From positions 1 through 39,190 of the forward strand of contig CANRDE010000008.1 of assembly GCA_947629325.1 (NCBI GenBank): a DNA stretch of 39,190 nucleotides, written 5' to 3'. A program made the position numbers and the translations under genes. A model generated the notes under the pieces. It ran no database searches. It worked only from the letters and a program-made list of their open reading frames with translations, and had not been told where the DNA came from. The number at the start of each line of letters is the position of its first letter. Within the stretch, counting starts at the first letter, position 1. Origin of the DNA: an uncultured Bacilli bacterium (GTDB taxonomy: Bacteria > Bacillota_I > Bacilli_A > RF39 > UBA660). Of the stretch, positions 17,065 to 25,047 are shown one piece after another.

Positions 17065-19103
17065 GTCAAGTAAAAAAAACTAAAGCTGCATTATATTTAA
17101 GATTGTCTGATGAAGATAGAGATAAACTTACAAAAGATGAGCTATCAGAAAGTATTAAAAATCAGGAATTAATGTTAAAGGAATATGCCCTTAATGAAGG
17201 CTGGCAAATAGTTGGGGTTTATAGTGATGAAGATTGGTCGGGAGGAGATGTTACTCGCCCTGAATTTAATAAAATGATTAAAGAATGTGCTTCTGGTAAT
17301 GTTGATATTGTCTTATGTAAAACACAAGCTAGATTTGCAAGAGATTCTGAACTTATAGAAAAATACGTACATAATAAATTTCACGAATGGGGCGTTAGAT
17401 TTAAAACAGTTATTGATAGAATTGATAATGCTAAAAGAGAAACTAAAAAGACAAGTCAAATTTTAGGTTTAACTGATGAATGGACGCTTGAAGATACTTC
17501 TTTAAATATTCGTGAAACCTTTAGAACAAAAAGAAAAGCTGGAGAGTGTACCGCAAGTTTTGCTGTATATGGGTACTTGAAAGATCCAGAAAATAAAAAT
17601 CATTTAATACCTGATCCCCTTGCTTCAATAAATGTAAAAAGAATATTTGATGAATATTTGAAGGGATACGGCTTAGATAAAATTGCAAATGGTCTTAATG
17701 AAGATAATATATTAAGTCCATTAGAATATAAAATGGCAAATGGTTCTAAACTTAAAATACCTTTACTAAAAAAATATTTTGATTATGATTATATTGATAA
17801 AGCTGGTACTTATGTTGTTAATGTTAATTTTACAAATACAGAAGATCAAATATTAAATAATTTAATTAGTTTTAATTATATTACTACTGATATGAAAACA
17901 TTTAACAATAAATGTGATATTACTTTAAAAAAATACTCTCTTGATAGAACAAAAATATATTATGCAGAAAAAGAAGATTTAGATATTAGCAAATTTAATG
18001 AAAATGATTTTATTCCTATAAAAGAAAATGATACTATTCCTAAAACAGCGACTTGTATTGCAACAATAACAAAAGAATTAGATCGCACCCATATTACTCA
18101 ATATCAATTAGAGATAAAATTAAAAGAAAATCTAAAACACGAAAAATATTATTTTGATATTAAGGTATATGTGGATAACGAAAATACAAATTTAGTATTT
18201 GAAAAAAATATAAGAAGAAAAATGAAATGGTCAGAACAATCAATTAAAAAAATTCTTAAAGATGAAGTTTATATTGGAAATATGGTGCAATTTAAAACGA
18301 CAACAGTAAGTTATAAAAATCATACTATTATTAAAAATGATGATGAAGATAGGATTAGAAAAAATGGTACGCATACTGCAATAGTAGATTCTGATATTTG
18401 GTACACTATTCAAGAAAGATTGGAAGAAAAATCAAGAAGTTGTAGTAATGGAACGGTACACGCGTTTTCTAATAAGGTTTATTGTATGAATTGTAATAGA
18501 ATTTTTTCTAAATGTGGAAAGAATAACAAAAATGGATTTGGATATTTATGTTGTAAGGATAAAAAAGCCAACTGGGCTAATTGTGATAATAAAAAATGGC
18601 TAAGAGAAGATGAATTACATAATTTTGTTTTAAATAAAATAAATACTATGCTAGATAAATTTTACGATAATGATACTCTTAATAAGCTTAATGAAGAAGA
18701 AATAGACCAAGATTTATTTAAAGAAAAATTAACCTCATTAGAAAAAGAATTAAATAAAATTAATAAGGATTTACAAAGTAAAAGTACATATTTTCAAAAA
18801 CTATATGAAGATCGAACTTCTGGATTACTTGGAGTAAAAGAATTTTTAATTTTAATGAATAAATATAAAGCTGATAACGAGCAATTAGAAGAACGAATGA
18901 AAATAGTAAAAAAAGATATAGCTGCCACAACAATAAAAAAAGAAAAGCTAAAATCTAAAAGGACTAATTTTAACAAATATAATCATATAGATAAATTGAA
19001 TGTTGAAGTAGTTGGAGATTTTATAGATAAAATTATTGTTGGAAACTACAATCAAAAAACTAATTCAAGAGATTTAAAGATAATATGGAATTTTACTATT
19101 TAA
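17061..19103 (+). CDS. Large serine recombinase (integrase/excisionase)
   Basis: A 680-residue site-specific recombinase. The N-terminal resolvase domain (1-150) has YLRLS with catalytic Ser16 and the RFARD motif (Arg91, Arg94). The recombinase DNA-binding domain starts around 160 ([24 protein letters not shown]) and resumes at 389 ([20 protein letters not shown]), interrupted by about 155 extra beta-rich residues. A zinc ribbon follows (Cys475, Cys478, Cys497 or Cys498, Cys508), then a coiled coil (~540-640) and a short C-terminal strand domain. Its stop lies beside the right att core. It should integrate the element and, with a partner, excise it. Confidence 0.95.
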   Translation: MSQVKKTKAALYLRLSDEDRDKLTKDELSESIKNQELMLKEYALNEGWQIVGVYSDEDWSGGDVTRPEFNKMIKECASGNVDIVLCKTQARFARDSELIEKYVHNKFHEWGVRFKTVIDRIDNAKRETKKTSQILGLTDEWTLEDTSLNIRETFRTKRKAGECTASFAVYGYLKDPENKNHLIPDPLASINVKRIFDEYLKGYGLDKIANGLNEDNILSPLEYKMANGSKLKIPLLKKYFDYDYIDKAGTYVVNVNFTNTEDQILNNLISFNYITTDMKTFNNKCDITLKKYSLDRTKIYYAEKEDLDISKFNENDFIPIKENDTIPKTATCIATITKELDRTHITQYQLEIKLKENLKHEKYYFDIKVYVDNENTNLVFEKNIRRKMKWSEQSIKKILKDEVYIGNMVQFKTTTVSYKNHTIIKNDDEDRIRKNGTHTAIVDSDIWYTIQERLEEKSRSCSNGTVHAFSNKVYCMNCNRIFSKCGKNNKNGFGYLCCKDKKANWANCDNKKWLREDELHNFVLNKINTMLDKFYDNDTLNKLNEEEIDQDLFKEKLTSLEKELNKINKDLQSKSTYFQKLYEDRTSGLLGVKEFLILMNKYKADNEQLEERMKIVKKDIAATTIKKEKLKSKRTNFNKYNHIDKLNVEVVGDFIDKIIVGNYNQKTNSRDLKIIWNFTI

Positions 19104-19123
19104 AATAGATAAAGAAGAATTAA

Positions 19124-19141
19124 ACAATCGAGCAACAGGTC
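19124..19141 (+). other. Right attachment site (attR-type)
   Basis: Inside arm ACAATCGA (19124-19131) followed by the core CAACAGGTC (19133-19141); the right flank continues the collagen reading frame. Confidence 0.75.
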
Positions 19142-20091
19142 CAGCAGGGCCTCCGGTAAGTATAAGTATTGGAAGTGTTAGTACAGGTGATACTTTAACT
19201 CCAGTAAGTATAACGGACACTGGCAATGGCGAAGTACATGTTTTAAATTTTGTTATACCTAAAGGTGAACAAGGTCCACCCGGTGAGGTGGGCCCAACAG
19301 GCCCCGCCGGAACAAGCGTTACTATTTTAGGCTCTTATAATAATTATGATGATTTGAAAAAAGATCATCCTATGGGCACTCCGGGGCAAAGTTACTTAGT
19401 AGGAGATAATTTATATGTATGGTCTGAAAATGATAATGATTGGATAGATGTAGGTGTTATTAGAGGGCCAGCTGGTGCTCCGGGTCCTGAGGGAGAAAGA
19501 GGATTAATGGGTCCCCAAGGTCCTCAAGGATTACAGGGGATTCAAGGAGAGCAAGGACCACGCGGCGAAATAGGGCCAACGGGTCCAACCGGTCCAGAAT
19601 TGATTAAAGCCGCTTATTTAGTAACTTTTAATCAAGGCTATTCTTCTGAAGGATTAAAAGTAAATGCTAATTCGCGCATTCCGATAGCGAGAAAAGAAAT
19701 GCAAACTAGCGATATAGTGACTTTATCTGATGATAATATAATACAATTTAATCAGATCGGATATTATCGCGTTACATTTTATGTAAATGGCTACGCGCCT
19801 TTAAGCGGCTCTATTTTTAATCCAACAACAGATTTTATCGCAATTGGGTTTCGGCAAATTAATACGGATTTAATTTATATTGGGGATAGTAAGTTTACTA
19901 ATGAAAATATTCCGGTGCAAATATATGGTGATGGAATAGTTACGGTAGAAGATACTTCTAATAAATATGAATTAATTAACTTAACATCAAAAGAATTTTT
20001 CTTAAGAAGTCCGGCGATAAATGATATAAATACTAATTCTTATTTTGCTAATGCAACGGTTAGATTAATTATTGAATATTTAGGACAATAA
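19141..20091 (+). CDS. Collagen-like surface/coat protein, 3' part of the interrupted gene
   Basis: 316 codons continuing the collagen frame of 14567-14893. It contains PAGPPV, a spacer ending in [14 protein letters not shown], a ~60-residue non-collagen insert with [12 protein letters not shown], further Gly-X-Y repeats ([16 protein letters not shown]) and a C-terminal ~140-residue beta-rich domain of the BclA/TNF-like kind that trimerises such proteins. It has no ribosome binding site of its own; a GTG at 19288 gives an ORF but sits in repeat sequence and is not a believable start. Expression needs excision of the element. Confidence 0.8.
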   Translation, partial: PAGPPVSISIGSVSTGDTLTPVSITDTGNGEVHVLNFVIPKGEQGPPGEVGPTGPAGTSVTILGSYNNYDDLKKDHPMGTPGQSYLVGDNLYVWSENDNDWIDVGVIRGPAGAPGPEGERGLMGPQGPQGLQGIQGEQGPRGEIGPTGPTGPELIKAAYLVTFNQGYSSEGLKVNANSRIPIARKEMQTSDIVTLSDDNIIQFNQIGYYRVTFYVNGYAPLSGSIFNPTTDFIAIGFRQINTDLIYIGDSKFTNENIPVQIYGDGIVTVEDTSNKYELINLTSKEFFLRSPAINDINTNSYFANATVRLIIEYLGQ

Positions 20092-20116
20092 AAGACTAGT
20101 AAAATAGTCTTTTTTT
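20091..20116 (+). terminator. Terminator of the collagen-like gene
   Basis: AAAGACTA (20091-20098), loop GTAAAA, TAGTCTTT (20105-20112), then T residues. It is at the expected end of the reconstituted gene. Confidence 0.75.
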
Positions 20117-20237
20117 AATACGTTTTTAAAAAAGATAAGTTATAATAAGAAAAGCAACTGTAATTTAACATAAAACAACTGGAAGTTGGTGGTTGCTATT
20201 ACCAAAATTAGTATAAAATGATTTTGAGGTGAAAAAA

Positions 20238-21575
20238 ATGAGTTTTGGAGAAAAACTAACAAAATTACGAAAAGAAAAAGGGATGTCACAAGAAGAACTA
20301 GCTAATGAACTTAATGTATCTAGACAAGCAGTATCTAAATGGGAGTCAAATAATGCTTATCCTGAAACAGAAAAAATTGTGTCAATATGTAAATTATTTA
20401 ATACTAGTATGGATGAATTAATTGGAATAAAAGAGAAAAGCCCTCAGATAAACCATAAATTTTTGAACATAATAAATAATTATATTGAAACATTTATTAG
20501 AGCTATAAAAATGTTTTATTGTATGACTTTTAAACAAAAAATAAAATGTGTAATAGAAATGTTATTTTATTTTGGTATAATAGCTTTATTTTTGTTTTTA
20601 GTAAATTGGACTATTAAAATAATTATTTATAATCTTTTAAGAATGTTACCATATTATATGTTGAAAATAGTAATAGATACTTTTCAAGGAATTTTATATG
20701 CTGTATATTTTATTATTATGGTTTTTTGCTTATTTAAATTATATAAATTAAGATATTTAAATTATTATGAAGAAGCAAAACCTAAAGTTGTTACAGAAAC
20801 ATATGCAAATGCTTCAGAAAAAGAAAAAATAAATATCAAAGAAGAAAAAATTATTATTAGAGATTCTAATAATGATATTTCTTGGTTAAAAAAAATATTT
20901 TCTATTTTTATTAAAATAATGGCTACTTGTTTGGCCTTTCCGGTTGCTTTAATATTTGTCTTTTTAATCGCGTTTACAATTTTTATTCTCTTTTTTATTC
21001 ACAACGGTGTAATTTTAGTTTATATAGTTTTAGGACTTGTCAGCATTTCTTTAGGGGCATATATTGTCCTTGAATCATTAATCAAAGTGATTTTTAGTAT
21101 TAGAATTAAGCCTTCAAAAATATTAATCTTCACCATTGTATCTTTGATTACATTTGGCGTTAGTTGTGGTTTATTTGCCGGAGAATTTTCACATTTTGTC
21201 TTTGTAGATAGTAATGATTATAACTATTTAATAAGATCTTTAAATTATAAAATGAAAGATAATTTAATTATAAGTTATTTGGATTCTTATAATACAGAAA
21301 TTATTTTTGAAGAACGTGATAATATTTTAGTAGAATTTTATGGACTAGATGAGGATTTATTAAAAGTTTATCATGAAGAGATGAAACCAGGAGATAAAAT
21401 TATTTATGGTTATCAAATTGATAATAATTATGATGGTAAAAGTTTGAGTGATAAAATTAATGATTTATTAAATTGCATTAAAGAAAAGAAAATAATTACA
21501 AATTACTATGATATTAAAATAAAAATTCATTTAAGTAAAAATAATTATAATAAACTAATGGAAAATATGAAATAA
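20238..21575 (+). CDS. XRE helix-turn-helix regulator fused to a membrane domain
   Basis: A 445-residue protein. Residues 1-62 are a textbook Cro/CI helix-turn-helix (EKLTKLRKEKGMSQEELANEL, VSRQAVSKWE). The rest carries about seven hydrophobic helices in two groups (around 95-180 and 225-325), then a ~100-residue tail that is probably outside. It looks like a membrane-tethered transcription regulator. The ATG at 20238 follows GAGGTGA; a GTG at 20229 lies within that site. Targets are unknown. Confidence 0.75.
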   Translation: MSFGEKLTKLRKEKGMSQEELANELNVSRQAVSKWESNNAYPETEKIVSICKLFNTSMDELIGIKEKSPQINHKFLNIINNYIETFIRAIKMFYCMTFKQKIKCVIEMLFYFGIIALFLFLVNWTIKIIIYNLLRMLPYYMLKIVIDTFQGILYAVYFIIMVFCLFKLYKLRYLNYYEEAKPKVVTETYANASEKEKINIKEEKIIIRDSNNDISWLKKIFSIFIKIMATCLAFPVALIFVFLIAFTIFILFFIHNGVILVYIVLGLVSISLGAYIVLESLIKVIFSIRIKPSKILIFTIVSLITFGVSCGLFAGEFSHFVFVDSNDYNYLIRSLNYKMKDNLIISYLDSYNTEIIFEERDNILVEFYGLDEDLLKVYHEEMKPGDKIIYGYQIDNNYDGKSLSDKINDLLNCIKEKKIITNYYDIKIKIHLSKNNYNKLMENMK

Positions 21576-21608
21576 ATCGTTTTAAAAATTTATTTTCAGT
21601 TTTGTTTA

Positions 21609-21637
21609 TTGAATAACTTTCGTTCCTATGCTATACT
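21609..21637 (+). promoter_or_regulatory. Promoter of the 21663 gene
   Basis: TTGAAT (21609-21614), 17-base spacer, TATACT (21632-21637). Confidence 0.6.
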
Positions 21638-21662
21638 GAAATAGAATAAGGAGATTGCTTCA

Positions 21663-22394
21663 ATGAATAAAAAGGTGGATAGTAAAATAAAAGAAGTAGT
21701 TTATGATGACCAAGAAGATAGAGAAATAAACGAAGTGGCGCATTATAAAAGTTCTGCCCAACAAATGCTTTTATTGAGTGTGTTAGTTGTCCTTTTTGGC
21801 TTTACATTTTTTACCGCGGTTACTTACATAATTGACTACTATAAAAATCAAAATAATAAAGAAGTTGAAGTATTAGAAGTAAATAATCTTAAAAATAATT
21901 TATTAATTACTAATCATGGGGGAATAGATAGAACTATTTCGGAAGATGATTTAAAGGACACTAAAAAAATTATAATTGAAAAAGTTAATACAATTGAATT
22001 TAGTACTAATAAAGGTGCTCTACAAGATGGCAATATAACTTTTGATGTAAAATATAATATTTTAGAAAATACTTTTAAACATTATCCCATTTCTAAAAAT
22101 AATAGTGATTTAATGGTTAGGTTTTCATACTCTTATGATAATCAAAATTGGACGTATATAAATAATGTTATAAGTACTACTAATAGTACTATTAATCCTC
22201 TTATGAACAGCTATTATGATATATCTGGCATTGTGGATAATTTAAAAGTGGTTACAAATTATAATATATCAAGTAAGCCGGGAGAGAAAACCACCATGTA
22301 TTGGAAAAGTGAAACTATAATTCAAAATAAATCTAATAATTTAAAAAATAATATAAAGGCAAATTTTAAAATTGAATATAAAGATAATGACTAA
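21663..22394 (+). CDS. Single-pass membrane protein of unknown function, next to a signal peptidase
   Basis: A 243-residue protein with a charged cytoplasmic N-terminus (1-33), one hydrophobic helix (about 35-58) and an external domain of ~180 residues with beta-type segments and several Asn-Xaa-Thr/Ser sites. I do not recognise the family. It lies 68 bases before a SipW-like signal peptidase, with a separate promoter. In Bacillus SipW processes TasA and TapA encoded in the same operon, so this could be its substrate; no similarity to TasA is evident. Confidence 0.6.
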   Translation: MNKKVDSKIKEVVYDDQEDREINEVAHYKSSAQQMLLLSVLVVLFGFTFFTAVTYIIDYYKNQNNKEVEVLEVNNLKNNLLITNHGGIDRTISEDDLKDTKKIIIEKVNTIEFSTNKGALQDGNITFDVKYNILENTFKHYPISKNNSDLMVRFSYSYDNQNWTYINNVISTTNSTINPLMNSYYDISGIVDNLKVVTNYNISSKPGEKTTMYWKSETIIQNKSNNLKNNIKANFKIEYKDND

Positions 22395-22409
22395 TTTGAA
22401 AAATAAATA

Positions 22410-22438
22410 TTGTTAATGCCGCCAAAGTTGTATATAAT
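22410..22438 (+). promoter_or_regulatory. Promoter of the signal peptidase gene
   Basis: TTGTTA (22410-22415), 17-base spacer, TATAAT (22433-22438). Confidence 0.6.
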
Positions 22439-22462
22439 AATTTTAGAATAAGGAAGTGTCTT

Positions 22463-23131
22463 ATGACCAGTAAAGAAGAATCACGATATAATTTTAAGGG
22501 ATTGTTTAAATATATTTCCACAGTTATAAGTTGGACTATCTTTGTATTGTTAATTATTATAGGGATTCTTTTGTTTTATTATTTTATTTCGGTTAGATTA
22601 TATGCTACCAAAGGTCAAAAGTATGAACCTCAATTTTCGGTATATACCATTGTAAGCCAAAGTATGGAGCCAACGATCAATGTTTATGATGTTATCATTA
22701 ATACTAAAGTTAAAAATATTGATGATGTTAAAGAAAATGATGTAATAACATTTATTTCTACTTGGGAGGTTACATATGGAATGACAATAACCCATCGAGT
22801 AGTAGGAACCAAAACCTTGGATGATGGTTCTACCTGTTTAATCACTAGAGGAGATAATAATACCCAAGAAGATCAATCATGTGTCAAAAAAGAGAACTTA
22901 ATCGGAGTTGTAAAAGCTGTTGTGCCTGGTTTAGGAAGAATTCAAGCTTTCTTGTCTAGTAGTTTAGGCTGGCTTCTTGTGATATTGCTTCCTGCTTTGT
23001 ATATAATTATTAAAGATATAATCAAAATTATAAAATTAGCTAAAAATAAAGATTCGCAAAAAGAAGAGAAAAATGCAAAATTAGAAAAGGCTTATAAAGA
23101 TATAAAAAAAGTAAAGAAATCTAAAGAATAA
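22463..23131 (+). CDS. Signal peptidase I of the ER/SipW type
   Basis: A 222-residue membrane protease cutting signal peptides from exported proteins. Membrane helices lie at about 19-42 and 165-190. Catalytic Ser67 is in SQSMEP. The general base position is His111 (ITHRVVG), not Lys, which places it in the ER/archaeal (SipW, S26B) group. The RGDNN motif follows at 129-133. The Lys-rich C-terminal tail (~193-222) is cytoplasmic. A terminator follows directly. Confidence 0.88.
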   Translation: MTSKEESRYNFKGLFKYISTVISWTIFVLLIIIGILLFYYFISVRLYATKGQKYEPQFSVYTIVSQSMEPTINVYDVIINTKVKNIDDVKENDVITFISTWEVTYGMTITHRVVGTKTLDDGSTCLITRGDNNTQEDQSCVKKENLIGVVKAVVPGLGRIQAFLSSSLGWLLVILLPALYIIIKDIIKIIKLAKNKDSQKEEKNAKLEKAYKDIKKVKKSKE

Positions 23132-23147
23132 AACTTTACTTTTTTTT
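23105..23147 (+). terminator. Terminator of the signal peptidase gene
   Basis: AAAAAAGTAAAG (23105-23116) pairs with CTTTACTTTTTT, starting at 23134. The stem overlaps the 3' coding end. Confidence 0.65.
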
Positions 23148-23188
23148 CTTAATGATTTATAATTTTTGATAAGAAAGAAGTGAATTTT

Positions 23189-23728
23189 ATGGAATTGAAA
23201 GGTTCAAAAACTGAAGCTAATTTAATGGCTGCTTTTGCTGGAGAAAGCCAAGCTAGAAATAAATATACTTATTATGCAAGTAAAGCTAAAAAAGATGGTT
23301 ATGAACAAATCGCTGCTATTTTTGAAGAAACTGCTAATAATGAAAAAGAGCATGCTAAAATGTGGTTTAAGGAATTACATAATGGCGAAGTTCCTGATAC
23401 TCACACTAATTTAGAAGATGCGGCAGCTGGTGAAAATTATGAATGGACTGATATGTACCAAGAATTTGCTAAGGTTGCTAAAGAAGAAGGCTTTGATCGT
23501 ATCGCTTATCTTTTTGAAGAAGTTGGAAAAATCGAAAAAGAACACGAAGAAAGATATAGAAAACTTATTTCTAATATGGATGAAGGATTAGTTTTCTCAA
23601 GTGAGGGAGATACAATTTGGGTATGTCGTAATTGTGGTCATGTAGTTGTTGGTAAAAAAGCTCCAGAAGTTTGTCCAGTATGTAAACATGCTCAAAGTTA
23701 TTTTGAAAGAAAAGCAGAAAATTATTAA
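23189..23728 (+). CDS. Rubrerythrin
   Basis: A 179-residue non-haem iron protein that reduces hydrogen peroxide in anaerobes and microaerophiles. The ferritin-like four-helix domain (1-130) shows diiron ligands in GES (Glu19), EKEH (Glu54, His55) and the second EKEHE motif (~117-120). The C-terminal rubredoxin-like domain has CRNC (146-149) and CPVC (162-165). Length and order are typical. The ATG at 23189 is preferred over a GTG at 23180. Its presence suggests an anaerobic life style. Confidence 0.95.
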   Translation: MELKGSKTEANLMAAFAGESQARNKYTYYASKAKKDGYEQIAAIFEETANNEKEHAKMWFKELHNGEVPDTHTNLEDAAAGENYEWTDMYQEFAKVAKEEGFDRIAYLFEEVGKIEKEHEERYRKLISNMDEGLVFSSEGDTIWVCRNCGHVVVGKKAPEVCPVCKHAQSYFERKAENY

Positions 23729-23756
23729 AAATTATATTGAATAAAAAATTAAATTG

Positions 23757-23965
23757 TTGATGAAGAAATTATCATAGTAATTAATTTGAACTCTAATTTA
23801 GGGAATTATGGTCAAAGACTGAAAGCCATAATAGAAAGCAAATAAATAAAATTCAATAATGGAGTCAACACGTAGATGAGCGTTAATCTGTAAGAGATAG
23901 TATGTTACTATGAAAAAAGGTGGTACCACGAGCAATTCGTCCTTTCGGGATTATTGCTCGTTTTT
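23757..23965 (+). ncRNA. T-box leader (tRNA-Phe-responsive) of pheST
   Basis: The conserved T-box bulge AAGGTGGTACCACG is at 23917-23930, immediately followed by a terminator stem CGAGCAAT (23929-23936) / ATTGCTCG (23953-23960) and TTTTT. Upstream about 150 bases form stem I and linker; a TTC at 23852-23854 before GGAG is a plausible Phe specifier codon, matching the downstream genes. Uncharged tRNA-Phe binding should stabilise the antiterminator and allow pheST transcription. Confidence 0.93.
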
Positions 23966-23997
23966 AAATTTAAAGTGATAAACAGAAAGGAATTTAT

Positions 23998-25035
23998 ATG
24001 AAAGAAAATTTAGAAAAAATAAAAGTTGAAGGCTTAGAAAGTATAAATAATGCTAAAGATTTAAACGAAATAGAAAATTTACGAAAAAGTTTAATGGGTA
24101 AAAAAAGTAAATTATCAGAAATTTTAAAATCTATGGGTACTTTACCTTCCGACGAGAAAAAAGCAATTGGGATTTTGACTACGGAAATAAAGACATTATT
24201 TGAAGATCAATTAAAAGAAAAAGAAGAACAATTAATTGCTTCCATGAGCGTATTAGATGAACCAATAGATTTATCTATACCTGGAAAAAAAGTTAGCGAA
24301 GGCGCGCTTCACCCAATAACCCAAATGCGCTATGATTTAAACGAAGCCTTTTTATCTTTAGGCTTTGAGATTTATAGCGAAGATGATATAAGTAGTGAAA
24401 AATATGCTTTTGATAATTTAAATTTTGCTAAAGATCATCCAGCACGTCAATCAATGGATACATATTGGATTGAAGGAACTGAAGAAAAAGAAGGCGCAGA
24501 AAGAATTTGCTTAAGACCTCATTTAACGGGAGGATCAGTTAGATACTTATTAAAACATGGAGCGCCAGCTCGATTTGTATATCCAGGAGGAGCTTTTAGA
24601 AACGAAACTACGGATGCTAGACACGAAAGAGCCTTTTATCAATACGAGGCTTTGATTGTTGATAAAAATATATCCTTTTCTTCTGGTATGGTTATGATTC
24701 AAACGATTTTAGAAAAAGTATTTGGTCGTAAGATTAATACAAGAATGAGAGAAGGTTTCTTTCCTTTTACAGAGCCCGGTTATGAAATAGATATGGAATG
24801 TTTAGTATGTGGAGGCAAAGGCTGCAAAGTTTGCAACCATAACGGATGGATTGAAGTAATGCCGGGAGGAGTTATTCATCCAAATGTATTAAAATCAGCA
24901 GGATTAGATCCAGAAGAATGGACCGGATTTTATATAAATATAGGTTTAGATAGATTAGTAATGATGAGATATGGAGTAGATGATGTAAGATTATTCCATA
25001 GTGCTGATTTAAGATTTCTAAAACAATTTAAATAG
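23998..25035 (+). CDS. pheS: Phenylalanyl-tRNA synthetase alpha subunit
   Basis: A 345-residue catalytic subunit of the (alpha-beta)2 enzyme that charges tRNA-Phe. The N-terminal coiled coil (1-90) precedes the class II core: a motif 2-like RNETTDARHERAFYQYEA, FFPFTEPG in the Phe pocket, a CxxC...GCKVCNHNGW zinc-type insertion and the motif 3 arginine in GLDRLVMMRYG. Compared with common bacterial PheS, FHQVEG is replaced by FYQYEA and the GFAFG loop by GFYIN. It follows the T-box and sits 12 bases before pheT. Confidence 0.96.
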   Translation: MKENLEKIKVEGLESINNAKDLNEIENLRKSLMGKKSKLSEILKSMGTLPSDEKKAIGILTTEIKTLFEDQLKEKEEQLIASMSVLDEPIDLSIPGKKVSEGALHPITQMRYDLNEAFLSLGFEIYSEDDISSEKYAFDNLNFAKDHPARQSMDTYWIEGTEEKEGAERICLRPHLTGGSVRYLLKHGAPARFVYPGGAFRNETTDARHERAFYQYEALIVDKNISFSSGMVMIQTILEKVFGRKINTRMREGFFPFTEPGYEIDMECLVCGGKGCKVCNHNGWIEVMPGGVIHPNVLKSAGLDPEEWTGFYINIGLDRLVMMRYGVDDVRLFHSADLRFLKQFK

Positions 25036-25047
25036 AAGGGAGAAAAA

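Larger units (their letters stand above)
14886..19141. mobile_element. Serine-recombinase element interrupting the collagen-like gene
   Basis: The 9-bp direct repeat CAACAGGTC is found at 14886-14894 (left) and 19133-19141 (right); removing one copy plus the intervening DNA deletes 4,247 bp and rejoins GPTGPTG to PAGPPV in frame. The cargo is an ADP-ribosyltransferase gene on the minus strand, a small ORF and a large serine recombinase whose stop is 30 bases from the right core. Immediately inside the ends are CGATTGT (left) and ACAATCG (right), an inverted pair, as expected for recombinase-bound att arms. No phage structural genes, relaxase or transposase are present, so this is a minimal site-specific element. 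Confidence 0.88.

Noticed and set aside
17061..19103. Prophage called from the large serine recombinase
   Set aside because: No terminase, capsid, lysis or replication genes lie between the att sites; the element is only 4.2 kb.
14660..19600. Short tandem repeats resembling a repeat array or CRISPR
   Set aside because: They are Gly-X-Y codon repeats in frame; there are no regular unique spacers or cas genes.
19288..20091. Independent collagen-like gene starting at GTG 19288
   Set aside because: No real ribosome binding site, and the collagen frame is open to 19141 and continues that of the 5' part across the att core.
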